Assembly (NCBI GenBank): GCA_963693285.1
Contig: OY848924.1
Coordinates: 4,481,214 to 4,545,213 of the forward strand
DNA length: 64,000 nucleotides
DNA from: Xestospongia muta
Taxonomy: Eukaryota > Porifera > Demospongiae > Haplosclerida > Petrosiidae
Direction: 5' to 3'
The notes beneath the pieces are model-generated. The model had not been told where the DNA came from and made no database searches. It worked only from the letters and a program-made list of their open reading frames with translations. The first letter of the stretch is position 1; each line of letters opens with the position of its first letter. Below are positions 24,826 to 38,700 of this stretch, piece after piece. The position numbers and the translations under genes are program-made.

Positions 24826-27800
24826 TGAAATCTTGTTCTTGTAAGTCTCAACCCCTAGTCAGCTCTCTTTCTGTTTCCTCCTCACTCCTTCTTCCCTCCT
24901 CTAGTACTAATCTCACCACTCTTCCATTATTCAATACCCCAAGTCTCCATCCCCCATCTTCTGGCATACCCATTACACTTCACCACTGATACTTCCTCGT
25001 CCTTTTCCTCTGCTGCTTCTGCATCTCCTCTACCTTTTCATTCTAATCAATCTCCTCCTACTACTTTACCCTCTTCCACTGCCAGCACTCCATCACTCTC
25101 ACTAAATTATTCAACTGCTCCTCTTGCTATTACCACTGCTGCTCCTACTATTATCACTGCTGTCCCTTCTATAACCACTCCCTCTTCCTCTGCAACCTCT
25201 CTGCCTAAATCCTCACAGCATCCTTTTTAGCCAAATATCATCATCGTCCTTCATGAAAACCTCCACTCCTTCCTCCACACTTTTTTTATGTCACTAAACA
25301 AACTCCCACCTTCCATTTCTTCCTACTCAATCAAGTCTTCAATCTATTGTACCACTTCCTCCCCCTCTGCCACGTCTTCAGCCCAGCTTACCAACATCTC
25401 ATTCTTCCTCAAATATCCTACCCAATTTACCTCTACCTCCTCTTTCCCCATCATTTCATCACAATGCTCCATTACCCCCTTCTTCAAATCACCAACCCAA
25501 CCTACTCTTACATCATCCTCATCCAAGTTTTCAACCCAACCTACCTTCTCTTCCACTTCCTTCTACTCTTTAATCCAGTCTACCATTTCTTTTGGCTCCA
25601 CCTTTCCCTCTATATATTTCCTCCTTTTTCTCAACCCCTCCCCCTACTACCTCCTCAACATTCAACTCTTTATCCCAATGTCTCTTTACTCACAAGGTTG
25701 TCACCCTTCACCTCTCTCTCTTCTTTCTTCCAATCATCAGCTTCTTCTTCCTGTTCTATCAAACCTTCTATCAACTTTGCTTGTCCCATTTCTCTGTCCT
25801 ACTGCTTCCAACTCACATCGTCAAACTCAATAAAGTTTTATTTTAATGCTCGCAGCATTCTTCCTAAACTCGATGAAATCTCTGCTCTCTGCTCTGTCCT
25901 CAATTCTGATCTGCATTGTGGAATCTTGGCTATCTACTGACATTCCCAATCTTGATATTGATTTGGCTAATTACATCTTATTCCGTCATGATTGTAACCG
26001 CCATGGTGATGGTATTTCTGTTTTTGTAAAAATCACTTTATTGTTTCTGAAGTTTATGTTTCTCCTAAAATTGAATTTCTTCTCCTATCTATTAAGCTTA
26101 ATCATTGCTCCTTTTTAATTGACACTTATTACCGACCTCCATCCTCGTCTGATGATCTGGATCTCTTATTTGATGACCTCACATCCCTTAATCCCTCCTT
26201 GCTTTCTAATCTTATCCTTTTAGGTATTTTAATATTAATTTTTACTCTACTTCTTCCTCCAGGACCAAACTGGATGTCATCATATCTGATACTTTCAACC
26301 TTAAGCAAATCATTAATACTCATTTGTCTCACAGTGATACATCTTCCACTATTGATCTTGTTTTTCTTCTATCTAACATTGACACTCCTCCTTGTAGTAT
26401 TCTTCCTACTGTCTCTTATTCAGACTACTTCTCCATTCTTTTCTCCATTCCCACTGATTCTGTTAATAGTCCCTACCCCTCCCCTCCTCATAAGGTCTGG
26501 CTATCCCATCTTGCTGATTTTGAGCGTGCTAATGCTCTCCTCAGCTCCATTGACTGGAAAGAATTACTTCCCTTGTCAGATCCTAACGCTTTTTGGGCCA
26601 TATTTAAAGAACTTTTCCTCCACATTATGACCACCAATGTTCCTAGCAAACTTGTGTACCCCCTACCAACTTTTATTATCCTTGGATCAACTGCTCATTC
26701 CTTAACCATGTCAAAAAAAGAAACTCAATCTTCTCTTTTGCTAAAAGATCTGGTTCTCCTTCTCTTTGGGCCAAATACCATTCCTATCATAACAAGACTC
26801 TAGCTTACCTCAAACACCTAAAATCCAAATTCTTTGATAATTTACTCACTTCTCCCTCACTATGGTCTTTTTGGTCTGCTGTTAAATCCATTCGCTCTAA
26901 ACCTGTCTCCATTCCCTCCCTTATCTATAATGGTTCTCCTGTAACTTTATCCTCTTCTAAAGATGTCCTAAATCAATCTTGCTCATAATCACTTTACTTC
27001 ACTACATGACAACTCTCCAGATTTCTCTGCAACCCAGATGAAATCTGCAGTCTCATTTCTTGTATTCCTGTTGGTCCTGACAGTATCTCCTCTATTATGC
27101 TCCACAACACAGCTCCTAATATTTTACTTCCTTTTCCCCTTTATTTTCAACTCCTCCCTCTCAACAGGTATATTTCCTTCAGACTGGAAAAACTCCAATA
27201 TTGTACCTATCCCCAAATGAAAAAACTCTTCTTCATCCTCTTCAGACTATTGTCCAATCTCTCTACTTTCGCTCCCAAGTAAGATTTTAGAATGTCACGT
27301 CTTTAACTATCTATACAAATTTTGTTCTGTTCACAATACCTTTCAAATTGTCAGTTTGGTTTCTGACCAGGATTCTCAACTGAAACTGCTATATTATCTA
27401 TTGTCAAATCTTGGTTTTCTTCACTGGATCACAAAAATGTAGTTTGTGCAGTTTTCTTCAGTCTCACTAAAGCATTTGACTCAGTCCCTCACAAGCTCTT
27501 ATTTGACTCCTTATCTTCGCTTGACCTTCCTTATCTTTTATCTTGGCTCCATAGTTATCTGCAAGGGCATCACACTGGTGTGCCCCAAGGTTCCATTCTC
27601 GGGCCTCTCTCATTCATCATCTATATAAATGACATTGTTAAACTGTCCCTCCTCTCTTCAGCCACCCTCACTCTTTATGCTGATGACATCCTTCTCTCGC
27701 AAGAAATTTCTTCTACAACCTCAATGTCCACTGTTCAATCCAACATCAATCTTATTTCATTGTGGATTACCTCTCATCATCTTACCATCAACTCAAAAAA

Positions 27801-28755
27801 AAACAAAATACATGATTGTCTCTTGTAAGCCTCCCTCCTTTCTAACCTCCCTCTCTCCTCTTTTCTTAGACAGTTCTCAACTTGAACGAGTCAATTCCTT
27901 TAAATACATTGGTATTATTATCACCTCTAATTTATCATGGTCTCACTTCACATCCAATATGTCTGCTGGTATTATTATCACCTCTAATTTATCATGGTCT
28001 CTTCACATCCAATATGTCCACACTAAAGCTCGTCAAACTATCGGAATCATCTACCATAACTTCTATAAGCATGCTTCTCCTCATACTCTTATCTCACTCT
28101 GTATCGCTCTCTTGTCATTCGCTATTTCTCCTACTGTTCCTCTGTTTGGGAACCACCCATATCTTCCACTAATGCTGAAATTCTCGAGAAAACCCAACAC
28201 TGCTCTAAAAATGTGCTCTCATAACGGGACAATGATTACTCATCTCTTCTCTCAACTTTTAACCTTCCGACCCTCTCAACTCGTCACTCTATTTTCAAAC
28301 TATGTCTTCTCTATAAAATCACTAACAATCTCATCTACTTTCCCTCCACTATTTTCATTCACAAGCCTCAGCCAAGTTATGTCTCTCATCACTTTGATCC
28401 TCTCACTTTTACTATTCCTTTTTTCTCACTCATCTGCCTCACAAAACTCATTTGTCCCTTCTGTTCTCTCTCTGTGAAACTCACTTCCTTATCATGTAAA
28501 ATGTAGCTCATCTTTAATCACTTTTAAATCTAAAATAAATATGCTTCTTTACAAACCATCAATTCACCATCACTTATCACACTAAAACCTATCATATACA
28601 ATCAGTCACTTATTTTATCTCTGTATTATTAACGATACTATATCCTGTATTTTAATACCTTGATTCTGTATTAATTATTGTTCTATTCACTTTGTGCCCT
28701 TTAAACTAGCAGTTGCTATTGGGCACTCGTTTTGTCAATAAAGAATAAAAATGTG
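24826..28755 (+). mobile_element. Degenerate LINE (non-LTR retrotransposon, CR1/Jockey-like)
   Basis: Strongly pyrimidine-rich on the + strand. 24830-25830: Ser/Thr/Pro-rich frames in the place of ORF1. From 25838: apurinic endonuclease start (FNARSILPKLDEI, then ESWLSTDIPNLDIDLANYIL and RHDCNRHGDGISVFVK across a frameshift). 27170-27830: reverse transcriptase pieces FPSDWKNSNIVPIPK, PQGSILGPLSFIIYINDI and the catalytic YADDILLS, with TINSKK after it. 27890-28470: C-terminal region, including IGIIYHNFYKH. The 3' end near 28690-28755 has a GTGCCC...GGGCAC stem followed by an AATAAAGAATAAA tail. Many stops and frameshifts make it inactive. The family is judged from motif layout only. Confidence 0.85.
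27905..28020 (+). repeat. Tandem duplication of about 57 bp inside the LINE
   Basis: GGTATTATTATCACCTCTAA...CACATCCAATATGTC occurs twice in a row (about 27911-27963 and 27968-28017), the second copy missing a few bases. Not part of the usual LINE layout; a local duplication after insertion. Confidence 0.85.
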
Positions 28756-30059
28756 TTTGGAATTAAGAAATATAATTGTGTGAGTTTCCAATTCAGTTGA
28801 GTGACATTTCAAAAATGGCAATACATTCATGAGTCAGTTTCAGCTATAATTCCTACTATTTAAAGTATACACTTTACCATTACAAGTATTACTTTAAGGT
28901 AATAGTGAGTGACATTATTTTTTAATACCATCATTCACATATATAATATGAATCTATGAAAATTAAGGTATATATATATATATATATATATTATTATACA
29001 TATATTATATATATTATTAGAAATATAGTAAATGAAAACAGATAAGACTGATATACCTGATCTTGATTTCTCTATGAGTGGGTGACAAACTAACAATTGC
29101 AGCAATTTGTCTTTGAAGTGAACTCAATGCAAGTGGTAAGCTGTCATAAATATCAACAAATCCAAGGTCACTTCCACATATGGAGATACTTACCTAATGA
29201 CCATATCCTGTATGTAACACTTGAACAAATAGAGACCTTTGAATATCAAATGCTAGAGTTTGTGAAAGATTGATATCTTGTGATCCATTGCAGAGATGAA
29301 AAGATATTGCTATAACTCTTTGTGATGCATTTACAATGGTATCATTCAACCTCTCCCAATATATAACAGAATATTTTCATTAGACTTTGATAGTTTCTGT
29401 ACCCACATACACTCTGCTTTTATTGTGTCTTGTAGAGCATCAACAACAGTCCTATCAATCTGTTCACTGTTATTTGCTACTTTTTAAGATTTGCTAGCTT
29501 AGCCTTCAGTTACATCTTTATAGCAAGACTTTTGGGATGTTTTGTGAAAGCTGTGATAATGAAGTGATAGGTACAGAACTAAGAGGCTGAGATGGTAAAG
29601 AGGGTCACACAGTGACAGGTAAAAAATCACAGGTTGTGACAATGAAGAAGATTGTGATAAATACGTTACAGGTAGAGAAATAAGAGGTTGAGATGGTACT
29701 AAAAGTTGCAATGACTAAGTGATGGGTGAAGAATTTAGAGGTGGAGATGATAAAAAAGGTGGTAATATAGGAGAAATAGCAGGGGGTGGTTAAATAGTAT
29801 TAGAAAAGTATATAAGTGTGGATGATTGAAATTTATTTTTTATTGTAAAAGTATTATTTTGAACATGAGTCTTGAACATCAGAGTGATTATCTAGGTCTA
29901 ATGATGATGGAGATTTAGAACAATTGTCCGGATCAAGTGGCATTGGAACACCAGAATGATTTAATAATGAAATAAGTCAATTGTCTAACTGAAATGGTGA
30001 TGGAAGTATATGTGAGTGATAATAAGGATTAGAAGGTGATAGGAGATTGCTAGAATTTG
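28756..30059. other. No gene seen; (TA)n and imperfect AGATGG-type repeats
   Basis: (TA)n at 28972-28990 and neighbouring AT palindromes. At 29550-29770 an imperfect unit containing AAGAGGCTGAGATGG recurs about three times. This stretch lies 3' of the Gypsy relic on the minus strand and may be its degraded 3' part or LTR; no LTR was recognised. Confidence 0.4.
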
Positions 30060-31420
30060 GTGAATTTGGACATGTATAATAGACTTTCAAATGGGCACCA
30101 TAGATTAATTTAATGATCTTACCACTCTTGACACTTTTGAGTGAAAAAAACATTTGCCAATGTCTTTTAGAACTTCATCTGATCCTAGCCATTTGTGTTC
30201 CATACAACCTTCCTTCCACTTTTGGTGTAAGAAATCCTTTTTCAGAACTTTGACTCCAACTTCTAACTTTGGTGGAATTGAATATTTTTGATTATATTTT
30301 TTTTTATTTCTGCCTTGCTACTTCTTTATTTTTCTCACATTCTCAAGTAAGACTTTCTTTGAGTAGTTAGAGTATCAACAATGACTATAACAACCTCCTG
30401 TATAAAATAATGATAATTAATGGAAGGCTGAGATAACTGTAATTATACAGATTAATCATAACTCTTATTATCTGTCTCCCTTTATAACAGTATCAGTGAG
30501 TAAAACACTAACATGCAGATGTGTTTGTTAGATATTCATTTAAGAGTTCATTCCCTTCTTTCTTCTCTATTTTAACATCAATTGATATAACAGCTCTTCT
30601 ACCAAACATGAGTTCAAATGGTGTATACAGAGAGGATTCATGCTTGTATGTGTTATATGAAAACACACATGTCTCTAAATATAAATCCCATCCATCTTTG
30701 TTGTCATGAGTAAACTTCGTCAACATTTGTTCAAGGGTTTAATTCACCATTCATCTAATCTATTAACCTATCCAATTTACACACAATAGTATGTCATAAG
30801 AGACTGACTACAATACCTGTGGATGATAGGGTTTGGTATAGTGTTGCTTTATGCCTAGAAGTTTCATAAGATCTTTGTCAAGTTGGCATCTAAACTCTCT
30901 GCCTTGATCACTTGTCAAGACTTTAGGAAGACCCATTCTTAAAAAAACTTTGGCAAATATGAATTATACGAATATTGTTCTATAATTTTACTTTAACAAT
31001 GATCATTACATTGAATAAACTTTCAGTGACAGCATGACCACATTTACTAAGCAAGGGAATGGCCTCTACCCATTTTGTAAAATATTCTGACACAGTGAGA
31101 AATTATTCCCATTTCTAATAGTTAGAGACATTGGGCTGACAAAGTTAAATGCTTCATGGTACCATATGCATGGAGAATATACTGGTATCAGATAAAGTTC
31201 ACTGTTAGTGATAATTGGTTTTTTGTTCATCCTCTGACATTCATTAGAGGTAACAACCTACATGTGTTAATATAAAACATCACTAAATTATAAACAAACT
31301 TACCATTTCTTTGGCACATGCCATCTGAAGATAACATCATGTTCAACTTACCCTCGATCTCTTTGTGAAGAGTCAATAGATAATGAATCAGTTGAAATGT
31401 TTTCTCCACCACAAAATATT
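30060..31420 (-). mobile_element. Ty3/Gypsy integrase relic
   Basis: Read on the minus strand from about 31420: CQRNGKFV from a zinc-binding-like region with frameshift; near 31110-31020 VSEYFTKWVEAIPL and CGHAVTES (integrase core); near 30960-30780 LRMGLPKVLTSDQGREF and DKDLMKLLGIKQHYT...PYHPQ; 30726-30508 KFTHDNKDGWDLYLETCVFS with TPFELMFGRRAV; near 30270-30090 a C-terminal block KWKEGCMEHKWLGSDEVLKD. This order is that of Ty3/Gypsy-type pol C-termini. The frame breaks at least three times and no reverse transcriptase is visible, so it is dead. Confidence 0.85.
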
Positions 31421-33149
31421 AACAAAAGATAGTCTTTGATATTGATCTTTTATTGATATGTAGCATTCATACATAATATGTTATGTACTTTTCATAGTGA
31501 CATTTATTTGTATACAACTACACTGTACATATATAACTAGGACAATCTATCAACTTTAAATAAATGCATAATTATTTTGAGTTTGTACCACATAATTACA
31601 TTAATTGTATTTGTATTATGCATTTTATAAAGTTAGTATAATGTTAGAACATGCTATTTTGTTAAATTAAGAAAACTTCGTTTATAGCGAAAAACATACC
31701 AATTTTGTTTAGAGAGAGAGTAATAAAATTTTTAAAAAATTAAAATTCTTAGATAGCTATTGTTTTAAAATGTTAGTTGCATGCTCTTTCATTCTATTGC
31801 AAGACTATTGGCTCCTTGTGATGTTTATTGTTTCCATGCCATACCAACCTTACTACTGTAGCAAGACTTATTCAGCACTTTACATTATATTATTCCATAA
31901 CTATTCTGTAATTCATATAATATATTATCTAAAACAAATAACAAACAAGTTTACTGCTATTTAAAAATCATTTTCATGATACCTTGATATTAAATTTAAC
32001 AGAAAAGTGTGTGGGTGTACCTAGAATGTTTGATGACAAGAACGTACATATCAAATAAATAAATCAAAGGACATAATGTATGTAGCTTAAACAGTGAAAC
32101 ACAAATCATCAATAAGTTTGAAGACATGATTGTTATCACTAGAAATTATAGTAAACTTGTAATAAAATATAGAATAGTTGCTAACAATAAATCATAGACT
32201 CCAGGATTTATTTTACATTATAACACTTGTTTTAGTAGAGCCTCCACCTCAACTTGTCAAGCAATTTCAATTTTCATTTATTCCAATCAGTTGATTGAGG
32301 AATGCAATTAGTGCCAATTAAAACAGGGACATGGTTAAACAGAAACTACACAGAAGTTAACTAAAAAAAATTCTACATTATTAAAATTAAAACTAGAGCA
32401 ATCATAGGAAGCAAAACAAGACACAAAATAAACTGCCACCACATGAAATTGCTTGTATCATTAAAGGTCATGTTTAGAGTGCCAGTAACAGATAATGTAC
32501 TTTAATGTGAAATGAATACTATACGCTAGACCTAATCTAACATTAATAAAACAGATTTGGCAGGTAAATTCAATTATATTCAAATAAATCAATGTGTATT
32601 AAAAGTATCCACATATGTTGACAGGATTGTTTATTTTCAAGATGAATAGATGTAGAATAACCACTGCATGTATACAATGTAATTAGAGTGGCACCATGTT
32701 TTAGTATCATTACACATAATAAATTGAGAGTAAAACTCTGGCTACATTATTAACTAACACCAGTAAAAATATAAAACTATTTAGAGCAAATTATTAAGGG
32801 ACTGTAAAAGATTGTTGAAAATGTTAATAGTTATGTTTCAAAAGGAGACTGACTATTCCCTGTAGTCAGCCCCTCCATTAAATTAACAAGTTAACTTCTA
32901 CATATAAGAGTTCCAATAAGAAATTCTATAGCCAAAATTGTAGCAGTCATACCATCACCATTTTAGTAATGCAATCCAAGCTGACTTGTCTGAGCCTACA
33001 TAAAATGGAGGGTCTGCAGATACTTTTTAATAAGTCTTACTTGTGGTCAAGAATGATAATTTTTAATGAGGTATCACAGGGTCCACAAGCTGTACATTGT
33101 TACCTGTATACCTTCTAACCTATCATTTTTTTCATTCTCACAGATGTAA
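31421..33149. other. No gene seen
   Basis: AT-rich, with only random short frames. Upstream exons of the + strand exon at 33150 may be here but could not be recognised. Confidence 0.45.
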
Positions 33150-33994
33150 GCAAAGGCATTTGAAAGTTCACTGTCTATAGTAACTCTATATTCACCATTA
33201 TATTGCTCTGATCAAGAAGAGCTATGTCACAATACAAACTCTATAATTACTGTTGAACATAACCCAGACATTGTGTGTACAAGCAATCGACAGAGTCATT
33301 CACAAGCAGTGTTAATATCACCCATTAACAGTCCAGCTATGCCTAAAAAAGCATTTAGTCATCAGAATATAGTACAAATCAAACTGTTGATAAATCTTCA
33401 TATAGTGAGTATGAGGAAGCTTGTCTAAACTATACAGATAAAAGTAAACACTCAATCAGTTCAGATTTAGAGAATGTTAATATAGAACTACATCCTGCAC
33501 ACAATTTAGATAATATAACAATATCTTCAGCATCATTTCCATTTAGATGTCATTCACTATCTAAAGTATCACCAATATCAACTGATAATCACGAACAAGA
33601 CTTCAGTCTAGAGAGAAGTGGCAATAACAAAACAAATTCACTGGTTCCATTTAGACAATATTCATTACCATTCCTCTCATTATCATCACAATATGAGCAA
33701 CCAATGGAACAATCAATGATAGACCCTCACTTACTACACCCATCTTCCTACAATCATCATACGATAGTTACAAGTGATGGTAGCATAGACTATGAGCTTA
33801 GATTAGAGGACAAAGATACCACTTGGCATACTCAAAATACTCAAGGCTACATTGCTGCCTTTGATTATAGAGAACAATATACCAAAATAAATCTTTTACC
33901 ATATGACAAAACTATATACAGGCATACGGGCAAGTATAACAGTCTGGATGATATAACATACATAATCAGTGAACACTGTGACAATGGTATTTGA
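33150..33994 (+). pseudogene. Unknown Ser/Asn-rich exon with one frameshift
   Basis: A frame open from 33150 encodes AFESSLSIVTLYSPLYCSDQ and continues to about 33370. The frame +2 relative to it then stays open from 33359 to the stop at 33992-33994 (ending ITYIISEHCDNGI). The two overlap for 67 bases, where a 1- or 2-base indel joins them. Together they give about 280 residues rich in Ser, Asn, His and Tyr, with a central SLSSQYEQPMEQS stretch and several Tyr motifs in the last third, as in a cytoplasmic tail. An AG acceptor is available at 33142-33143, but TAA follows it at 33147. No family is recognised. The indel may be real or an assembly error. Confidence 0.4.
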
Positions 33995-35241
33995 TTTGAG
34001 GTATATATTCCCTATCTATTATATAAATATGTATTTACTTATCTAGAATTGATAATTCCATGAACACGTGCAGATCTTTCTTATAACTATTCACCTTTGA
34101 TGAACTAGCATCACATAGCCACTTGATAGTGCATTGTAATGTTGTTTTAAATACAAAGAATACATTAATAAATCCCCTTATAGTTTCAATATTAGCACAT
34201 TATCTACCTATTCTCAGTGGCACCTCTTTTAGTAGTACATGTATAGGTTTAGCTATGATCAACTAAAGAATCTCAATCTTACAAAGTTACATTATCTTCA
34301 GAAGTTAAAGTATATTTTCAAACTCGAACATAGGAGTCCTTTATCTAAGTTTTTGGTGAATTTTAATAACTCTTAATATAACAACAACTTTATTATATAT
34401 GTATTGACAACAGCCTCACGAATGATTTATTAGATAGCAGAATGAATGTAACCCTATTTGATTTATTTTTGTGACTTTATAGTTCTCTTTGTTTACAGAT
34501 TCATCTCTCCTGGGTTACTTCTTTGAAGTCACTGTTTTATTGACTTTCTTAGTTTCAATTACTCCTTTTAATTTATTTAAGTATTATTAATTAACTAATA
34601 TATTCTGTTAACACAGGAAGTGTAACAGAATAATTGTTAAAGTTATGGAATATCAGTATCAACTTTCTGAATATTATTAATAAAAGCGAGAAAATAATTT
34701 ACTCTGCAGGGACGATCCTTCTCTGCAAGGAAAAAGACATTATTTGTTTTTTTAAAAAACTACAAGTATTACCTATAAATTGAGTCTCAGTCTGGACTTT
34801 AAATTTAACATATTAAGATGCACACTTATGCTTTAAAACCTAAATATGAAGCTAAGCAGCATTGAAGAGCAGAGCACATTATGGAAAGTTGTTTAATTGA
34901 GTTAGTAGTTACATATTTTCAACTTGGAACATCAAAATATATTTGGGGGAGGAAATATGGGGAATAATTTGGGTGTTGTCAGAAAATATGTATGTTGGTT
35001 GATGTAAATACTAGCATACATGTAATCTATTACCTATGTAACTGATACTACGCAGTCAGCAGCTCACAGTTGGGTACAACATATCCTGTACATAGAACAT
35101 GCTATCACAACATTTTACAAGTGGGCTTGTCCAATGAAATACTTAATTGATGGAGCTAGATATTCCCTCACAGACACAACAGATGCTAAATTCCTTTCAA
35201 TCTTTGTTTCTCTCAGTGAAGAGAGTCAACCAGACATAATA
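33995..35241. other. No gene seen
   Basis: AT-rich sequence without supported frames on either strand. Confidence 0.45.
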
Positions 35242-35313
35242 TAAGACCCTTGTCTCTAAGGACAGTCAAGAGTTTCAAGAGAGTTGGTCTATCTGATAAA
35301 AGACAAGGCTTAT
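35242..35313 (-). pseudogene. COR-domain fragment of a third ROC-COR paralogue
   Basis: About 72 bases match 38661-38733 inside the ROC-COR exon at high identity. The minus strand reads CLLSDRPTLLKLLTVLRDKG, against CLLSDRPTVLEFLTILGDKG in gene 2. Nothing similar flanks it, so it is a small leftover of a duplicated gene just 3' of gene 2. Confidence 0.7.
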
Positions 35314-35719
35314 ACTTTTATTATATAATTTTGCAGTAAAGAGCAGCTAAACTGATTGTAACTATTTGAAGCCAATAATAGAAAATCCATACGTGGCATC
35401 ATCTTTTAACAGTTCTGACAGGAAAAAGCATTTCCAATGCACTATACACAAACACACTATCAAATGGCTGGATAATAGCAAATAATCAATTCAATATTGA
35501 TATTAATTTTGTATATTAAAAAATATAAAGAGACACTAGATCTTTACTTTCTGTTATCCATGTCAGTGATTATATTACAGAATAGTCTGTATTAGCAAAC
35601 AAATAAACTAAATGACAAAATGTAGGGGAATTTATAAACACTCCAAGTTTCAGTATATTTATTAAGCTAGATACATAACAATTGACATAGCAGTTAAAGT
35701 AAAAAAACTTGAGAGCTTA

Positions 35720-38700
35720 TTAAATATGTTGATCCCCAACCTGCAATAGAAAAGAGAACAGTGATTATTCAATGGAACACTTGAAGCATTACTTATTCTA
35801 TGGTTTGTGCACGTGCATTACTATTTGAATACATGAACAATTATATTCTGTAAAATGAGTCTTCTATTTAATACTGTTTCTGTGTAGTAAGTAACCTCTC
35901 AACTTACACTCTCTAGCTGACTCATCATTTTTTGGCCAATATCCTTCCAAGTCCTATCAGTATGTTTTAAAAGGACAGTGCAAATTTTTCTCAGGAAGTC
36001 AATTCCTTTTTCATCTACTTGTTTCTGTAGTTGTACGTTAACCAAGTGGTCAGCTTTCTCGTAGGCATCACCATTCAGATTTTTCTTAACATCAGGTGAC
36101 ATCAAGTTAGCATCAACGAGTTTGTTCAAAAAACGAAAGAGATTAGACTCGATTGCATCACAAAGTTCAGCAGAGTGATCTTTAAACACATTGGATGGAT
36201 TAAAATTCTCTAAGGACATTAAAATACAAAAGATATTGTAAGTTTAGATGTTGAACACATTGGATGGATTAAAATTGTCTAAGGACATTAAAATACAAAA
36301 GATGTTGTAAGTTGAGATGTTACTTCATCCTACAAAATAATTCAAAAAGTACTACACATTATCTTTGTGTTTGTTCTTGAAGCCATGATACTGCAACAAG
36401 TTGCCTCATGTATGGTAGTGGCCTTCAGGTATATGATAACATTAAGAGCTTCATGAAGCAACCTGACCTGAACTCTTTCTTATTTAGTACTGCTACTAAA
36501 TAATACTGCTCAAATTCATGATTTTTATAACGTAAACATATCAACCACAATGAATAGCCAATAAAAAGTTACAAGAAGTAACATAAAACTAACATATGAA
36601 GACACAAAAGAGTGTTGAATTGGGTCTCTTAGTCAGTATTTATACAACACTTCCATTAATAATAATTAGGAATGTCACCATTCAAGTTGTATCTCTATGC
36701 AACAAGCAACATTATGCCTTACAGAATCTTTTAATGATTATGAATATTACAGTAATTAACCACATCAAGAAATGAACAGCAGTCTACATTAATAATGTGT
36801 GCTTGGAATGAAATGGTTGGACACTTACTTCGAGCTATCTCTCCATCATTTTTTTGCTCTAAGTACTGACATATCTTCTTAGCTAGGTTTTCCTGTTGAA
36901 CAAGTGGTCCCTTTACAACATCTAAAATGGTGCTCCAAGTAACAGGAACACCTTCACCTTGACCATCCATGTCCAGCCATGTTTGTATAACATTATCAAG
37001 TTTTGTTTGATTAGGCACGTTGGAGTTAGCCAAGCCTTGAAGGACATTATAACTCACACCCAAAGCATTTCCAACACTCCGCCATAAATAATCAATACAA
37101 ACTAGCTGGGTTAAAACTTCAGGTCTTGTAGGCTTGCCAGAAGAAGCCTCTACAAGATGTTAAACAATTCACAATACATATATAAACAATTCATTAAATA
37201 TATAATAACTCTAGCCTTAGCCAAGCAATAGCTAATATCTTGAATCCAAACAATAACAATAATATAGACTATAAAAATATTACACAGACCAAATGAATAA
37301 ATAGCCATACAAGAAATAATATCACAGATGCTCTATTAATGTACCATTTATAAACAATTTAAATGGATACTAACAGGTTCTACATATATATACTAAAATA
37401 ACATTAGAAAGTACTGACTATGTGATGATAATTACCTTTCCTTATTGTATGAATGACATGTTTTGACACTCTGTGTATCTCTTCATCTTTAATTGGTCGA
37501 TAGGATACACTCTGAGAGAACCCAATGATACAATTAATAAACATACAAGTAAGTGAATGTCAACTTACAAAAGGATTACGTCCAGCAAAAATACTAAATT
37601 GATTGAGATGCTTTCTTATAGAGAGGTGAGTGGAATCAGAAGATGGTAAATACCATGTCATTATTTCCCTACACATCTCTTTTATGTGTCGGATATACTC
37701 ACTTGGAAGTGGTAAGTCTTTCTTGCTGTCAGAAAAAAGGTCTTTTGTTACAAGAGGGTCTATATGGTAGTAAGGCTCGTTTTCACCAACAACAAACTTC
37801 ACATCACATCTTTCATCACTCATACTGTTAGTGTAACGAACAAGACCTTTGAGCAAAACTCCTCTGGCTACTTCTTTGAGAGAACAAAGTGTACGGTGTC
37901 TCATTTCCTTGTCAATGACATTTTTTACATTTCCTGGAGCAATAACAAACTGTTCTGTTTTACATTGACATAACTCATTTTTTAAATTTATGATGTCTCT
38001 AATGAGCAATGTGCGAATTTGATGACTTTCTAATAAGTGGCTGTTAGAAACAAGAATTGTAACACACCGGTTGTGCTCAGTTACTTCAACCATGATCTCA
38101 ATATTATTCTCATCCTTCCAAGAAATGCCATTTTTCCACATACTGCAGACACGTTGCAATGCCCGAACTTTTGAATTGGTAGCAATAAAGCCAGTTTGAT
38201 CAGGAGAAAGACACTGAGTGTAAGCTAAGTGAAGAAGTAGCGTATGAAGAAATCGTGTAGAAAGAAATTGCTGAGGATTAGGACACCATAAACACCAACC
38301 GAATCCATCTGGTTTATTAAAGAGAGAAGAAGGTTTGTCCTCCGTAATAAGTGCAGGAAAGAATAAGAACTTCTCATTTTTGATTAAAGTTAATTCCTCG
38401 AACAGTACATTGTTAGTGATACTTCTAACAGCACGAGAATCAATTTGGTGGCAAAACTGTAGACTTGTTAGAAACTGAATAAGCATGTCTGTATTATGTT
38501 TAGGAAAAAGTTTCAATAATGTAGATACTGGCATTATACCTGTATTACTGGCAACTGGCTTGCAGACATTGTCAATGCTCTTATTAAAGAGAACGCCATT
38601 AACTTCAGTCAAAAGAGCCTTTTGGTCAATAATTAACCAATCACCCAGTTGTAGAATAAGACCCTTGTCTCCAAGGATAGTCAAGAACTCCAAGACAGTT

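Noticed and set aside
25344..25556. 70-codon acidic frame on the minus strand within the LINE
   Set aside because: Antisense of the pyrimidine-rich ORF1-like region; no independent support.
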